Notes under the pieces: model-generated
The model's input: the letters and a program-made list of their open reading frames with translations, nothing else
Database searches by the model: none
What the model was told of the DNA's origin: nothing
Translations under genes and position numbers: made by a program
In this document: positions 4,879-10,965 of the stretch, piece by piece
Layout: the number at the start of each line of letters is the position of its first letter
Position numbering within the stretch: position 1 is the first letter of the stretch
Source of the DNA: JAAEKA01 sp049299095
GTDB taxonomy: Bacteria > Chloroflexota > Anaerolineae > JAAEKA01
NCBI GenBank assembly: GCA_049299095.1
Contig: JBAQWV010000012.1
Location: 1-10,965 of the forward strand
Direction: 5' to 3'
DNA length: 10,965 nucleotides

Positions 4879-7719
4879 ATGAAAACGCCATTCCTGTTTC
4901 CCCTGTCATATCATCTCAAGCGCCGCCTAAGCTACGGACTGGCGCTCTTGCTCATGACAACCGCCCTGCTGGCAAGCTGCACCACACCCAAGCAGCTCGG
5001 CGAGCGCCCCGCCGGCACATTGCAGGACGCGGTCGAGACCTATCTCGAACGGTATCAGCCCGGCCCACAACCGCGCCTGTTCCAGACCACGCGCATCACC
5101 GACCGTCATGGCACGTTGCTGACTGAATTTTGGGAAGAAGGACGGCGCACCTGGGTTCCCCTCAGCGACATTGCACCCGCCCTAATTGATGCCACCATCG
5201 CCACCGAAGACGCCACCTTTTACACTAACCCCGGCATTGATCCCGCGCGCATAGCGGGCGCGGCGCTGCAAAACGCGCAGCAAGGGGGCGTAGTCAGCGG
5301 CGCGTCCACCATCACCATGCAGTTGGCACGCAATCTCTTCTTCGGTGTTGACGTGCGCACCAGCCTCACCATGGATCGCAAAATGCTGGAGGCGGGCCTA
5401 GCACAAGAGATCACCACCCTCTTCAGCAAGGACGAACTGCTGGAGATGTATCTCAATCTGATCAACTACGGCCACCTCGCCTACGGGCCGGAAGCCGCCA
5501 GCCGCGTCTACTTCAACAAATCCGCGCGCGACCTGACGCTGGCCGAAGCCTCCCTGCTAGCCGGTATCCCGCAGCTACCGGCCAACCTCGACCCGCTCAA
5601 GGACCTGGATGCAGCCCGCGCGCGCCAACGCGTCGTACTGGACATGATGGTGCGCCACGGCAAGCTGACCCAGCCCCAGGCAGACGCGGCCTTTGCCGAG
5701 CCGCTGGTCTTCAACCCCGATCCTGATCGTCGCGTGCTGCTGGCCCCGCACTTCGTCCATTATGTCACCGACGAAGCACAAAAGCTGTTGGGCAACCGGC
5801 TGCTGGCACGCAGTGGTTGGCAGATCACCACCACCCTCGACCTGCCGATGCAGACGCTGGCACAAAACACTGTCAGCACGCAAGTAGCTGAGGTGCAGGC
5901 TGACTACGACCTGAGCAACGCCGCGCTGGTTGCTCTCCAGCCGGGCAGCGGGCAAATTCTGGCGCTCGTGGGCAGCGCCGATTTCAACAACGCCGCGATT
6001 GATGGTCAGGTTAACGTTGCCACCAGCCTGCGCCAGCCGGGCAGCGCCATCAAGCCGATGCTCTATGCCACTGCGTTCAACGATGCCCTGCTCAGCCCGG
6101 CCAGTGTGATATGGGACGTACCGGTCAGCTATGCACTGGCCGACGGTCAAGTGTACAAGCCCGCCAACTACGACCAGACTTTTCACGGACCGGTGACTGC
6201 CCGCACCGCGCTAGCCAACAGCTACAACATCCCCGCGGTCAAATTGCTTGATGCCGTCGGCATTGGCCGCATGTTGAGCAGCGCGCAGGCAATGGGCCTG
6301 CACAGCCTGACGCAGGACGAAACATGGTACGGCTTGAGCCTGACCCTCGGCGGTGGCGAAGTGACGCTGCTCGACTTGACCAGCGCCTACGCCACATTGG
6401 CAAACAACGGCACTTACCTTGCGCCAACGCCCTTCCTTGCCATCAGCGACAGCGCCGGTCGCGCCATACCCGCGCCACAGGTCACCGGCCAACCGCTCAC
6501 CCCCGCCGCCGCGTTCCAGATCACCGACATCCTGAGCGACAACGCCGCGCGCCAGCCCACCTTCAGCGCGGACAGCCCGCTGCGCCTGAGCCGCCCGGCG
6601 GCAGCCAAGACCGGCACCACCACCGACTGGCGCGACAACTGGACCCTCGGCTATAGCCGTTTTCTGGTCGCAGGAGTATGGGCTGGCAACAGCGACGGCC
6701 ACCCCATGCGCAACACCAGCGGCCTGACCGGTGCGGCCCCGATCTGGCACGATTTCATGGAAGGCGTGCTGGCCGATCCTGCCCTGCTGGCAACGTTGCA
6801 AGCCAGCGACGATCCGGCTGCCTGGGCGTTTACACCGCCCAACGATATGCAACCCAGCGCATCGTGCCCCCCCACGGTGCTGTGCCGCGTGGGGGGTGAT
6901 TATTTCAGCGCGGCCTGGCTGGCTGCCACGGGCGAGCGCGGGCCGTTGACTGACAGCGTGTTGGTGGCCCCAGCCGCGCCGGTTTATGCTGACCGCGGCA
7001 ACGGTGCGCAGTTCATCGGCTACTGCCATCTGGAGGGAGCCGCCGCGCACACCATGCTTCGACTGCCGGACGGCGTGGGCCTCGCCGCGCCCCCCACCGA
7101 TGCCGCTGCCACCCGCTTGCAGCGCGAGCGGGAACAGGCCATCGCCTGGACATTACGCCGCGGCCTACCGTTGGAGTTGGGCGCGTGCGATCAACTGGCA
7201 AGCGACGCCACCCTGACCGCGGCGCTGGCGCTGGACACTCCCATCGGCGAGATCGCCGCGCAGGTGTTCGTGGATTTTGCCGCCGCGCAAAGCAGCGCAG
7301 ACGCCGTCCCGATGCTGCCCAGCCCGACCGCGGAGCCAATCGAAGAAGTCTATGCACCGCCATCTGCATTGGCTCCTGTTGCGCCCGGCGCGTATACCCT
7401 GGCCGAGCCAATCAGCCATCACGCCGCATGTACTCAAAATTACATCCTGGGCACGGTGTTAGATGCCGCAGGTGCGCCGCAGGCTGGTGTGCGCATCCAC
7501 CTGGCCGACGAATGGGGCAACGTTGCCGATGCCTGGAGCAAGGACGGCCCGAACGACTACGGCCATTATGATTTCCTGATCAACTCCTCTGCTAACCGCT
7601 ACACGCTTACCGTGCTGGATGCCGCCGGCAATCCGCTTAGCGCGCCGGTGCTGGTGGAGCATTTGCAGGGTGAGGCTGGCGACGCGCCATGTCACAACGT
7701 CATCTGGCGCGGGGGCTGA
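4879..7719 (+). CDS. Class A penicillin-binding protein (glycosyltransferase-transpeptidase, PBP1C-like) with lipobox and C-terminal beta-sandwich
   Basis: This 946-residue enzyme polymerises lipid II into glycan and cross-links peptide stems on the outer face of the membrane. After a basic start (KRR at 14-16), hydrophobic residues 18-32 end in LLASC, a good lipobox with Cys34. The GT51 domain spans about 60-240: catalytic Glu110 in TEDATF, GASTITMQLARN (141-152), and the second Glu186 in ELLEMYLN. The transpeptidase domain spans about 345-640: Ser389-x-x-Lys392 in QPGSAIKP, Ser448-Tyr-Asn450, and Lys577-Thr-Gly. Beyond it lies a low-similarity region of about 200 residues with scattered Cys. 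Residues about 852-935 then form a carboxypeptidase-regulatory/CnaB-like beta-sandwich (ILGTVLDAAGAPQAGVRIHL). No clear Shine-Dalgarno precedes the ATG at 4879; it is preferred because it gives a proper signal sequence. PBP1C is a guess within class A. Confidence 0.92.
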   Translation: MKTPFLFPLSYHLKRRLSYGLALLLMTTALLASCTTPKQLGERPAGTLQDAVETYLERYQPGPQPRLFQTTRITDRHGTLLTEFWEEGRRTWVPLSDIAPALIDATIATEDATFYTNPGIDPARIAGAALQNAQQGGVVSGASTITMQLARNLFFGVDVRTSLTMDRKMLEAGLAQEITTLFSKDELLEMYLNLINYGHLAYGPEAASRVYFNKSARDLTLAEASLLAGIPQLPANLDPLKDLDAARARQRVVLDMMVRHGKLTQPQADAAFAEPLVFNPDPDRRVLLAPHFVHYVTDEAQKLLGNRLLARSGWQITTTLDLPMQTLAQNTVSTQVAEVQADYDLSNAALVALQPGSGQILALVGSADFNNAAIDGQVNVATSLRQPGSAIKPMLYATAFNDALLSPASVIWDVPVSYALADGQVYKPANYDQTFHGPVTARTALANSYNIPAVKLLDAVGIGRMLSSAQAMGLHSLTQDETWYGLSLTLGGGEVTLLDLTSAYATLANNGTYLAPTPFLAISDSAGRAIPAPQVTGQPLTPAAAFQITDILSDNAARQPTFSADSPLRLSRPAAAKTGTTTDWRDNWTLGYSRFLVAGVWAGNSDGHPMRNTSGLTGAAPIWHDFMEGVLADPALLATLQASDDPAAWAFTPPNDMQPSASCPPTVLCRVGGDYFSAAWLAATGERGPLTDSVLVAPAAPVYADRGNGAQFIGYCHLEGAAAHTMLRLPDGVGLAAPPTDAAATRLQREREQAIAWTLRRGLPLELGACDQLASDATLTAALALDTPIGEIAAQVFVDFAAAQSSADAVPMLPSPTAEPIEEVYAPPSALAPVAPGAYTLAEPISHHAACTQNYILGTVLDAAGAPQAGVRIHLADEWGNVADAWSKDGPNDYGHYDFLINSSANRYTLTVLDAAGNPLSAPVLVEHLQGEAGDAPCHNVIWRGG

Positions 7720-7724
7720 TCGCC

Positions 7725-7933
7725 ACGCAGTCGTGAATCTGCCGAAGCCGGGGTTCGACAAGCTCACCCCACGCAAACTCCGTCGGCTAAGCCTGTCGAA
7801 GCCGAGCCTGTCGAAGTCGGGGTTCGACAAGCTCACCCCACGCAAACCTCCGTCGGCTGAGCCTGTCGAAGCCGAGTCTGTCGAAGCCGGGGTTCGACAA
7901 GCTCACCCAACGCAGTCGTGAACCTGCCGAAGC
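7725..7933. repeat. Tandem array of REP-like palindromes flanked by a 24-bp direct repeat
   Basis: The sequence starting CGGGGTTCGACAAGCTCACC occurs at 7749, 7818 and 7888, so units are 69-70 bp, with the third partial. Each full unit holds one TTCGACAAGCTCA-type half and two CTGTCGAAG halves in the opposite orientation, so neighbouring parts can fold into long hairpins. The array is bracketed by ACGCAGTCGTGAAYCTGCCGAAGC at 7725-7748 and 7910-7933, identical except at one base. The motif is widespread as an intergenic palindromic repeat, and open frames through it give spurious SLSKP-type peptides. It sits between the PBP stop codon and the pyr promoter and may act as a 3' boundary or insulator. 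Confidence 0.85.
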
Positions 7934-7944
7934 ATGTCTGATTT

Positions 7945-7972
7945 TTGACAACACAGCCCGCCTGCGTAAAAT
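7945..7972 (+). promoter_or_regulatory. Promoter of the pyr operon
   Basis: TTGACA (7945-7950) is a perfect -35 hexamer. A 16-nt spacer separates it from TAAAAT (7967-7972), one base from the -10 consensus. The start site would be near 7979, giving a leader of about 260 nt before pyrC. It lies 12 bases past the end of the repeat array. Confidence 0.75.
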
Positions 7973-7984
7973 AGCGAAGGTTTT

Positions 7985-8060
7985 GCCCGGCGCACGCGGC
8001 GGGCAGACAACCCAAGATCAACAATTGCGCCTCCGCACGCAACGGAGCAGCCCGGGCGCA
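7985..8060 (+). promoter_or_regulatory. Structured 5' segment of the pyr leader RNA
   Basis: The first part of the leader can fold into two GC-rich hairpins. One pairs 7985-7992 with 7997-8004, GCCCG and CG separated by one G-G mismatch, around a CACG loop. The other joins TGCGC (8026-8030) with GCGCA (8056-8060) around an inner CTCCG (8031-8035) / CGGAG (8043-8047) stem. I found no convincing PyrR-binding consensus and no riboswitch I recognise. It could be simple 5' stabilisation or a second regulatory layer. Confidence 0.4.
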
Positions 8061-8096
8061 GCCAGGTTTGCTGTTTGCATCGTCGGAGGTAAGTCT

Positions 8097-8240
8097 ATGC
8101 GTCACCCACGAAAAACCCCCTGCCTTTTCCTACCCGCGAGCATTGCCTCACGGCGATTTTCTGTTCTTTCCTTTCCGCAAGAGAGCCAATTGGCTCTCTT
8201 TTTTTATGCCTTGCAGGCTTCAACGGAGGAGCGACAATGA
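8097..8240 (+). CDS. Putative pyr operon leader peptide (PyrL-like attenuator peptide)
   Basis: A 47-codon frame starts at the ATG at 8097, preceded by GGAGG at 8085-8089 with 7-nt spacing, an excellent ribosome site. The peptide begins MRHPRKTPCLFLPASIASRR. It looks like no enzyme and has no obvious signal sequence or domain. Its codons run through a possible pause hairpin (8134-8153), a U-rich tract (8157-8174) and the intrinsic terminator (8179-8205). Its TGA overlaps the pyrC start as ATGA. A terminator inside a translated frame makes sense only if translation controls termination, as with the 44-residue PyrL of E. coli pyrBI. The frame is open upstream to 7983, but that longer version lacks a comparable ribosome site. 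Function is inferred from layout; the peptide itself may be irrelevant. Confidence 0.7.
   Translation: MRHPRKTPCLFLPASIASRRFSVLSFPQESQLALFFYALQASTEERQ
8134..8153 (+). promoter_or_regulatory. Possible transcription-pause hairpin in the pyr leader
   Basis: CCGCGAG (8134-8140) pairs with CTCACGG (8147-8153) with one C-A mismatch, around the 6-nt loop CATTGC. The U-rich tract 8157-8174 (13 of 18 bases T) begins three bases later. In E. coli pyrBI a pause hairpin and U-rich run upstream of the attenuator make RNA polymerase hesitate when UTP is scarce. Confidence 0.45.
8179..8205 (+). terminator. Intrinsic terminator acting as pyr operon attenuator
   Basis: AAGAGAGCC (8179-8187) pairs perfectly with GGCTCTCTT (8192-8200) around AATT, and the T-run continues to 8205. 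It lies 32 bases before the pyrC ATG, after the pyr promoter and inside the leader-peptide frame. It cannot therefore be the end of an upstream gene and is best read as a conditional attenuator. Confidence 0.88.
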
Positions 8241-9349
8241 CCTTGCTTAGGCTGCCCGGCCTCGTGGATCCGCATGTACACATGCGCGAGCCGGGCGGTG
8301 AACACAAAGAAGATTGGGACAGCGGAACACAGGCCGCGCTGGCTGGCGGCTTCACCTGCGTGCTGGCCATGCCCAACACCCAGCCGCCGATCACCGACAC
8401 GGCGACGCTGGCTATCAGCCTTGCCGCGGCACAGGCCAAAGCCCGCTGCGACTACGGCCAGTATGTCGGCGCGGGGCCGGACAACGTTGCCGCAGCCGCG
8501 GCGTGTGCCCCCCAGGCTGCCGGGCTAAAACTATATCTCGACCAGACCTTCGGCCCGCTGCGGCTGGACGACATGACCCTTTGGATGGAGCATCTGGCCG
8601 CGTGGCCGGCCAACCGCCCTATCGTGGCCCATGCCGAAGGGCGCACGCTGGCGGCAATCATCCTCGTGGCCGAGCTGTATCGCCGTCCTGTCCATCTAGC
8701 CCACGTCTCGCGGCGCGAAGAAATCCTGCTGATCCGCGCGGCCAAGGCGCGCGGCTTGCCCGTTACCTGCGAAGTGACACCGCATCACTTGTTTCTATGC
8801 GACGAAGACAGCACGAACCTGGGTGAAGGGTGGTGTGAGGTACGCCCGCGGCTGGCGACTGCGGCTGACCGACAAGCGTTGTGGGACAACCTCGATGTCG
8901 TTGACTGCTTTGCCACCGATCACGCGCCGCACACGGTGGCAGAGAAAGCTGGCCCCAACCCGCCACCCGGCTTCCCTGGCCTGGAAACCGCGTTGCCGCT
9001 ACTGCTCACCGCGGTGCAGGAAGGCCGCCTGACTATGGATGATCTCGTTGCACGCATGGCAACCAACCCGCGGCACATTTTCGGCCTGCCTGCTCAACCG
9101 CATACCTGGATCGAAGTGGATCCTGACGCCCACTGGACCGTCACCGCGTCTGAGTTGCGCAGCCGTAGCGGCTGGACCCCCTTTGCAGGCTGGCCCGTGC
9201 GCGGACGCGTGCGCCGCGTCGTCTTGCGCGGCCAGACAGCCTATGACGGTGATACGATCACCGCCCCGCCTGGCTTCGGCCAGCCAATTCATCCTTCCCA
9301 AAATGAGAAAGAGGAGTGCCATGTTTCAATCTTTAACTCTGCTGCGTGA
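8237..9349 (+). CDS. pyrC: Dihydroorotase, CAD-like
   Basis: The enzyme cyclises N-carbamoyl-L-aspartate to L-dihydroorotate, the third step of UMP synthesis, using a zinc centre in an amidohydrolase barrel. The 370-residue protein opens directly with the metal motif: His13 and His15 in DPHVHMREPG, with Arg17. Then come Asn47 (MPNTQPP), the predicted carboxylated Lys98 (GLKLYL), His132 (VAHAE), His156 (HLAHVS) and Asp228 (ATDHAPH). Segments such as the one around residues 164-185 (LLIRAAKARGLPVTCEV.PHHLFL) and PPPGFPGLE (242-250) match my recollection of the animal CAD dihydroorotase domain, not E. coli PyrC. GGAGGAG at 8225-8231 supports the ATG, which overlaps the leader-peptide stop. The last 29 bases overlap pyrB. 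Confidence 0.95.
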   Translation: MTLLRLPGLVDPHVHMREPGGEHKEDWDSGTQAALAGGFTCVLAMPNTQPPITDTATLAISLAAAQAKARCDYGQYVGAGPDNVAAAAACAPQAAGLKLYLDQTFGPLRLDDMTLWMEHLAAWPANRPIVAHAEGRTLAAIILVAELYRRPVHLAHVSRREEILLIRAAKARGLPVTCEVTPHHLFLCDEDSTNLGEGWCEVRPRLATAADRQALWDNLDVVDCFATDHAPHTVAEKAGPNPPPGFPGLETALPLLLTAVQEGRLTMDDLVARMATNPRHIFGLPAQPHTWIEVDPDAHWTVTASELRSRSGWTPFAGWPVRGRVRRVVLRGQTAYDGDTITAPPGFGQPIHPSQNEKEECHVSIFNSAA

Positions 9350-10313
9350 AGCCACCCCCTACCTGCCCTTTGGTGAACGTCAGGACGGCCCCCTCTACGG
9401 CGCTGACATCCTTTCGGTGAAACAATTTGATCGCGCCACCCTGGAAGCAGTCTTTGGGGTGGCTCATGAGATGAAGGAAATGGTGCGCCGTATCGGCACG
9501 TTCGACCTGTTGAAGGGTAAAATCCTGGCCAATCTTTTCTATGAACCTTCCACCCGCACCTCGTCCTCCTTTATCGCCGCGATGGAGAGGCTGGGCGGCA
9601 GCGTGATTTCGATCAACGAAGTGCATTATTCCTCGGTGTCCAAGGGCGAATCGCTGCCCGACACCGTGCGCACGCTGGAATCCTATGCCGATCTGCTGGT
9701 GCTGCGCCACCCTGAAACCGGCTCCGCGGCGCTGGCCGCGCAGTACGCGCGCAAGCCGATTATCAACGCGGGCGATGGCATCGGCGAACACCCCACGCAG
9801 GCCCTGCTCGACCTCTTCACCATCCGCGAGGAGCTAGGTCGCGTGGACGGTCTGACTGTGACCATGCTGGGCGATCTGAAATATGGCCGCACGGTGCATT
9901 CGCTGGCGCGGCTGCTCACTATCTTCGACATTCACCTGAACTACGTATCACCCGACATCCTGCGTATGCCGCCGGAAATCATGCAGGAAATCGAAGCCGA
10001 AGACACTGTGCAAAGAGAATATAACGATCTGGCCGCAGTCCTGCCCGAAACCGACGTGCTGTACGTCACCCGCGTGCAGAAGGAACGCTTCGCCGATCTT
10101 GACGAATATGAAGCCGTTAAAAACGCCTTTGTCATCACCCCGGAAACGCTGGTCAACGCCAAAAAGGATATGATCGTAATGCACCCACTGCCGCGCGTCG
10201 GTGAAATCAGTATGGACGTGGATGCCGACCCGCGCGCCGCGTACTTCCGACAGATGGAATATGGTCTGTATGTGCGCATGGCGTTGCTGGCAATGGTGCT
10301 CGGCAAGGCATAG
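9321..10313 (+). CDS. pyrB: Aspartate carbamoyltransferase catalytic chain
   Basis: PyrB joins carbamoyl phosphate and aspartate to give carbamoyl-aspartate, the committed step of pyrimidine synthesis and the substrate of the PyrC encoded just upstream. The 330-residue protein shows the carbamoyl-phosphate motif Ser77-Thr-Arg-Thr80 in FYEPSTRTSSSF. It also has Lys108 in SKGES, Arg129-His130 (LRHPETG), His157-Pro-Thr-Gln160 in GEHPTQALLD, the aspartate-binding Arg251 region (TRVQKERF), and His288-Pro-Leu-Pro-Arg292. Start choice matters: the frame is open back to 9039, but GAGGAG at 9311-9316 and the conserved length fix the ATG at 9321, inside the end of pyrC (29-bp overlap, suggesting translational coupling). 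No regulatory-chain gene (pyrI) is next to it. Similarity to the animal CAD transcarbamoylase domain is high by eye. Confidence 0.96.
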   Translation: MFQSLTLLREATPYLPFGERQDGPLYGADILSVKQFDRATLEAVFGVAHEMKEMVRRIGTFDLLKGKILANLFYEPSTRTSSSFIAAMERLGGSVISINEVHYSSVSKGESLPDTVRTLESYADLLVLRHPETGSAALAAQYARKPIINAGDGIGEHPTQALLDLFTIREELGRVDGLTVTMLGDLKYGRTVHSLARLLTIFDIHLNYVSPDILRMPPEIMQEIEAEDTVQREYNDLAAVLPETDVLYVTRVQKERFADLDEYEAVKNAFVITPETLVNAKKDMIVMHPLPRVGEISMDVDADPRAAYFRQMEYGLYVRMALLAMVLGKA

Positions 10314-10323
10314 GAGGCGCAGC

Positions 10324-10965
10324 ATGGGTTTCTTTACAACGCTGGAAGCACGCGTGCGCCAGACCGGTTCACTCCTCTGCGTCGGGCTGGACCCCCACAG
10401 CAGCGAGCTGCCCACGGCCAGCGCAGAGGCCGCGCGCGATTTTTGTCTGCGCCTGATTGAGCTGACCGCGGATGTAGCCGCGGCCTTCAAGCCCAACGCG
10501 GCCTTTTTTGAGGTCTACGGCGCGGCTGGCTGGGCCGCGCTGCACGCGGTGATCGCGGCTGTGCCGCCCGGCGTGCCGGTGATCCTTGACGCCAAGCGCG
10601 GCGACATCGCCTCCACCGCGCAGGCTTATGCCGAAGCCACATTCGCCAGTCTCGGTGCGCACGCGATCACGCTCAACCCCTACCTGGGCCACGACAGCCT
10701 CACACCCTTCCTCGCCGACCCCGCGCGCGGAGCTTTCCTGCTGTGTAAAACCTCGAACCCAGGCGCGGCCGACTTGCAAGACCTGCCAGTGCTGGCCGAC
10801 AGTGTGCGTCCGCTGTGGGAACAGGTGGCGCAGCTAGCACAACGCTGGAACGAAAAGGACAATCTGGGGCTGGTAGTCGGGGCAACCCATCCCGACGCGC
10901 TGCGTCGCGTGCGCGCGGTCGCACCCGACCTGTGGATACTGGCGCCGGGCGTGGGCGCGCAGGGC
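10324..10965 (+). CDS. pyrF: Orotidine 5'-phosphate decarboxylase, type 2 (partial, runs off right edge)
   Basis: PyrF decarboxylates orotidine monophosphate to UMP, the last step of the pathway. The 214 visible residues begin MGFFTTLEARVRQTGSLLCV, followed by GLDPH, and carry the catalytic Asp89-Ala-Lys91-Arg-Gly-Asp94 block in VILDAKRGDI. Phe55-Lys-Pro-Asn is followed by FFE, and the visible end APGVGAQG is the phosphate-binding loop. The long form of the motif and the N-terminus place it in the type 2 family (about 270-310 residues). In some lineages this type is fused to orotate phosphoribosyltransferase (PyrE) at the C-terminus; the missing part leaves that open. The ATG is ten bases after the pyrB stop, and AGGAGG overlaps that stop codon, so it is cotranscribed with pyrC and pyrB. 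Confidence 0.94.
   Translation, partial: MGFFTTLEARVRQTGSLLCVGLDPHSSELPTASAEAARDFCLRLIELTADVAAAFKPNAAFFEVYGAAGWAALHAVIAAVPPGVPVILDAKRGDIASTAQAYAEATFASLGAHAITLNPYLGHDSLTPFLADPARGAFLLCKTSNPGAADLQDLPVLADSVRPLWEQVAQLAQRWNEKDNLGLVVGATHPDALRRVRAVAPDLWILAPGVGAQG

Noticed and set aside
6868..6896. Hairpin with a 9-bp CCCCCCACG / CGTGGGGGG stem inside the PBP gene
   Set aside because: No T-run follows, and the frame continues through it without disruption. It is probably a by-product of Pro and Gly codons in a GC-rich gene.
7619..7921. Open frames on both strands through the repeat array giving SLSKP/VEPVEA-type peptides
   Set aside because: These are translations of the palindromic repeat and overlap the PBP C-terminus; no ribosome site or domain supports them.
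7979..8236. PyrR-type attenuator or CRISPR array as an explanation of the pyr upstream region
   Set aside because: I found no PyrR-binding loop consensus and no antiterminator clearly overlapping the terminator. The nearby repeats are tandem palindromes without unique spacers.
7983..8240. Longer 85-codon version of the pyr leader ORF
   Set aside because: The first 38 codons cross the structured leader, and the ATG at 7983 is almost at the predicted transcription start with no ribosome site. The internal ATG at 8097 has an ideal one.
9039..9320. N-terminal extension of PyrB by 94 codons
   Set aside because: It lies wholly within pyrC in another frame, is unlike any transcarbamoylase, and has a weaker start than the ATG at 9321 with GAGGAG.

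Overview
The window is a GC-rich, densely coding bacterial segment of housekeeping genes: peptide turnover, redox defence, CO2 hydration, cell-wall synthesis and pyrimidine synthesis. I infer Chloroflexota (Anaerolineae or Caldilineae type) with moderate confidence. The reasons are the style of the RHS core fragment at the left edge, abundant TTCGACAAGCTCA / TGAGCCTGTCGAA palindromes, and a class A penicillin-binding protein with a C-terminal beta-sandwich extension. I could not run a database search.

Layout. 1-313 (-): fragment of an RHS core protein running off the left edge. 459-2255 (+): PepF-like M3 zinc oligopeptidase. 2319-2861 (+): unrecognised membrane protein with a basic low-complexity tail, followed by a terminator. 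2959-3387 (+): OsmC-family peroxidase, ending at a bidirectional terminator that faces a convergent minus-strand pair, msrB (4671-4264) then beta-carbonic anhydrase (4214-3564). Copies of a 13-bp sequence in inverted orientation bracket that pair. 4879-7719 (+): a 946-residue class A penicillin-binding protein with a lipobox. 7725-7933: tandem array of about 70-bp units built from REP-like palindromes. 7945-10965 (+): pyrimidine cluster pyrC-pyrB-pyrF, with pyrF cut by the right edge.

The most interesting part is the pyr leader, 7945-8240. A near-consensus promoter (TTGACA, 16 nt, TAAAAT) drives about 260 nt of leader. Inside it a 47-codon ORF with a strong Shine-Dalgarno runs through a possible pause hairpin, a U-rich tract and a classic intrinsic terminator, and its stop codon overlaps the pyrC start (ATGA). 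This is the layout of the enterobacterial pyrBI/PyrL attenuator, in which low UTP stalls RNA polymerase in a U-rich tract so that the trailing ribosome blocks the terminator. Here it sits in front of a pyrC-first operon, probably in a distant phylum.

The pyrC and pyrB products resemble the dihydroorotase and aspartate transcarbamoylase domains of animal CAD, in the same order, with genes overlapping by 29 nt. PyrB makes carbamoyl-aspartate, PyrC cyclises it to dihydroorotate, and PyrF later decarboxylates OMP to UMP. UMP is the precursor of the UTP that the leader would sense.
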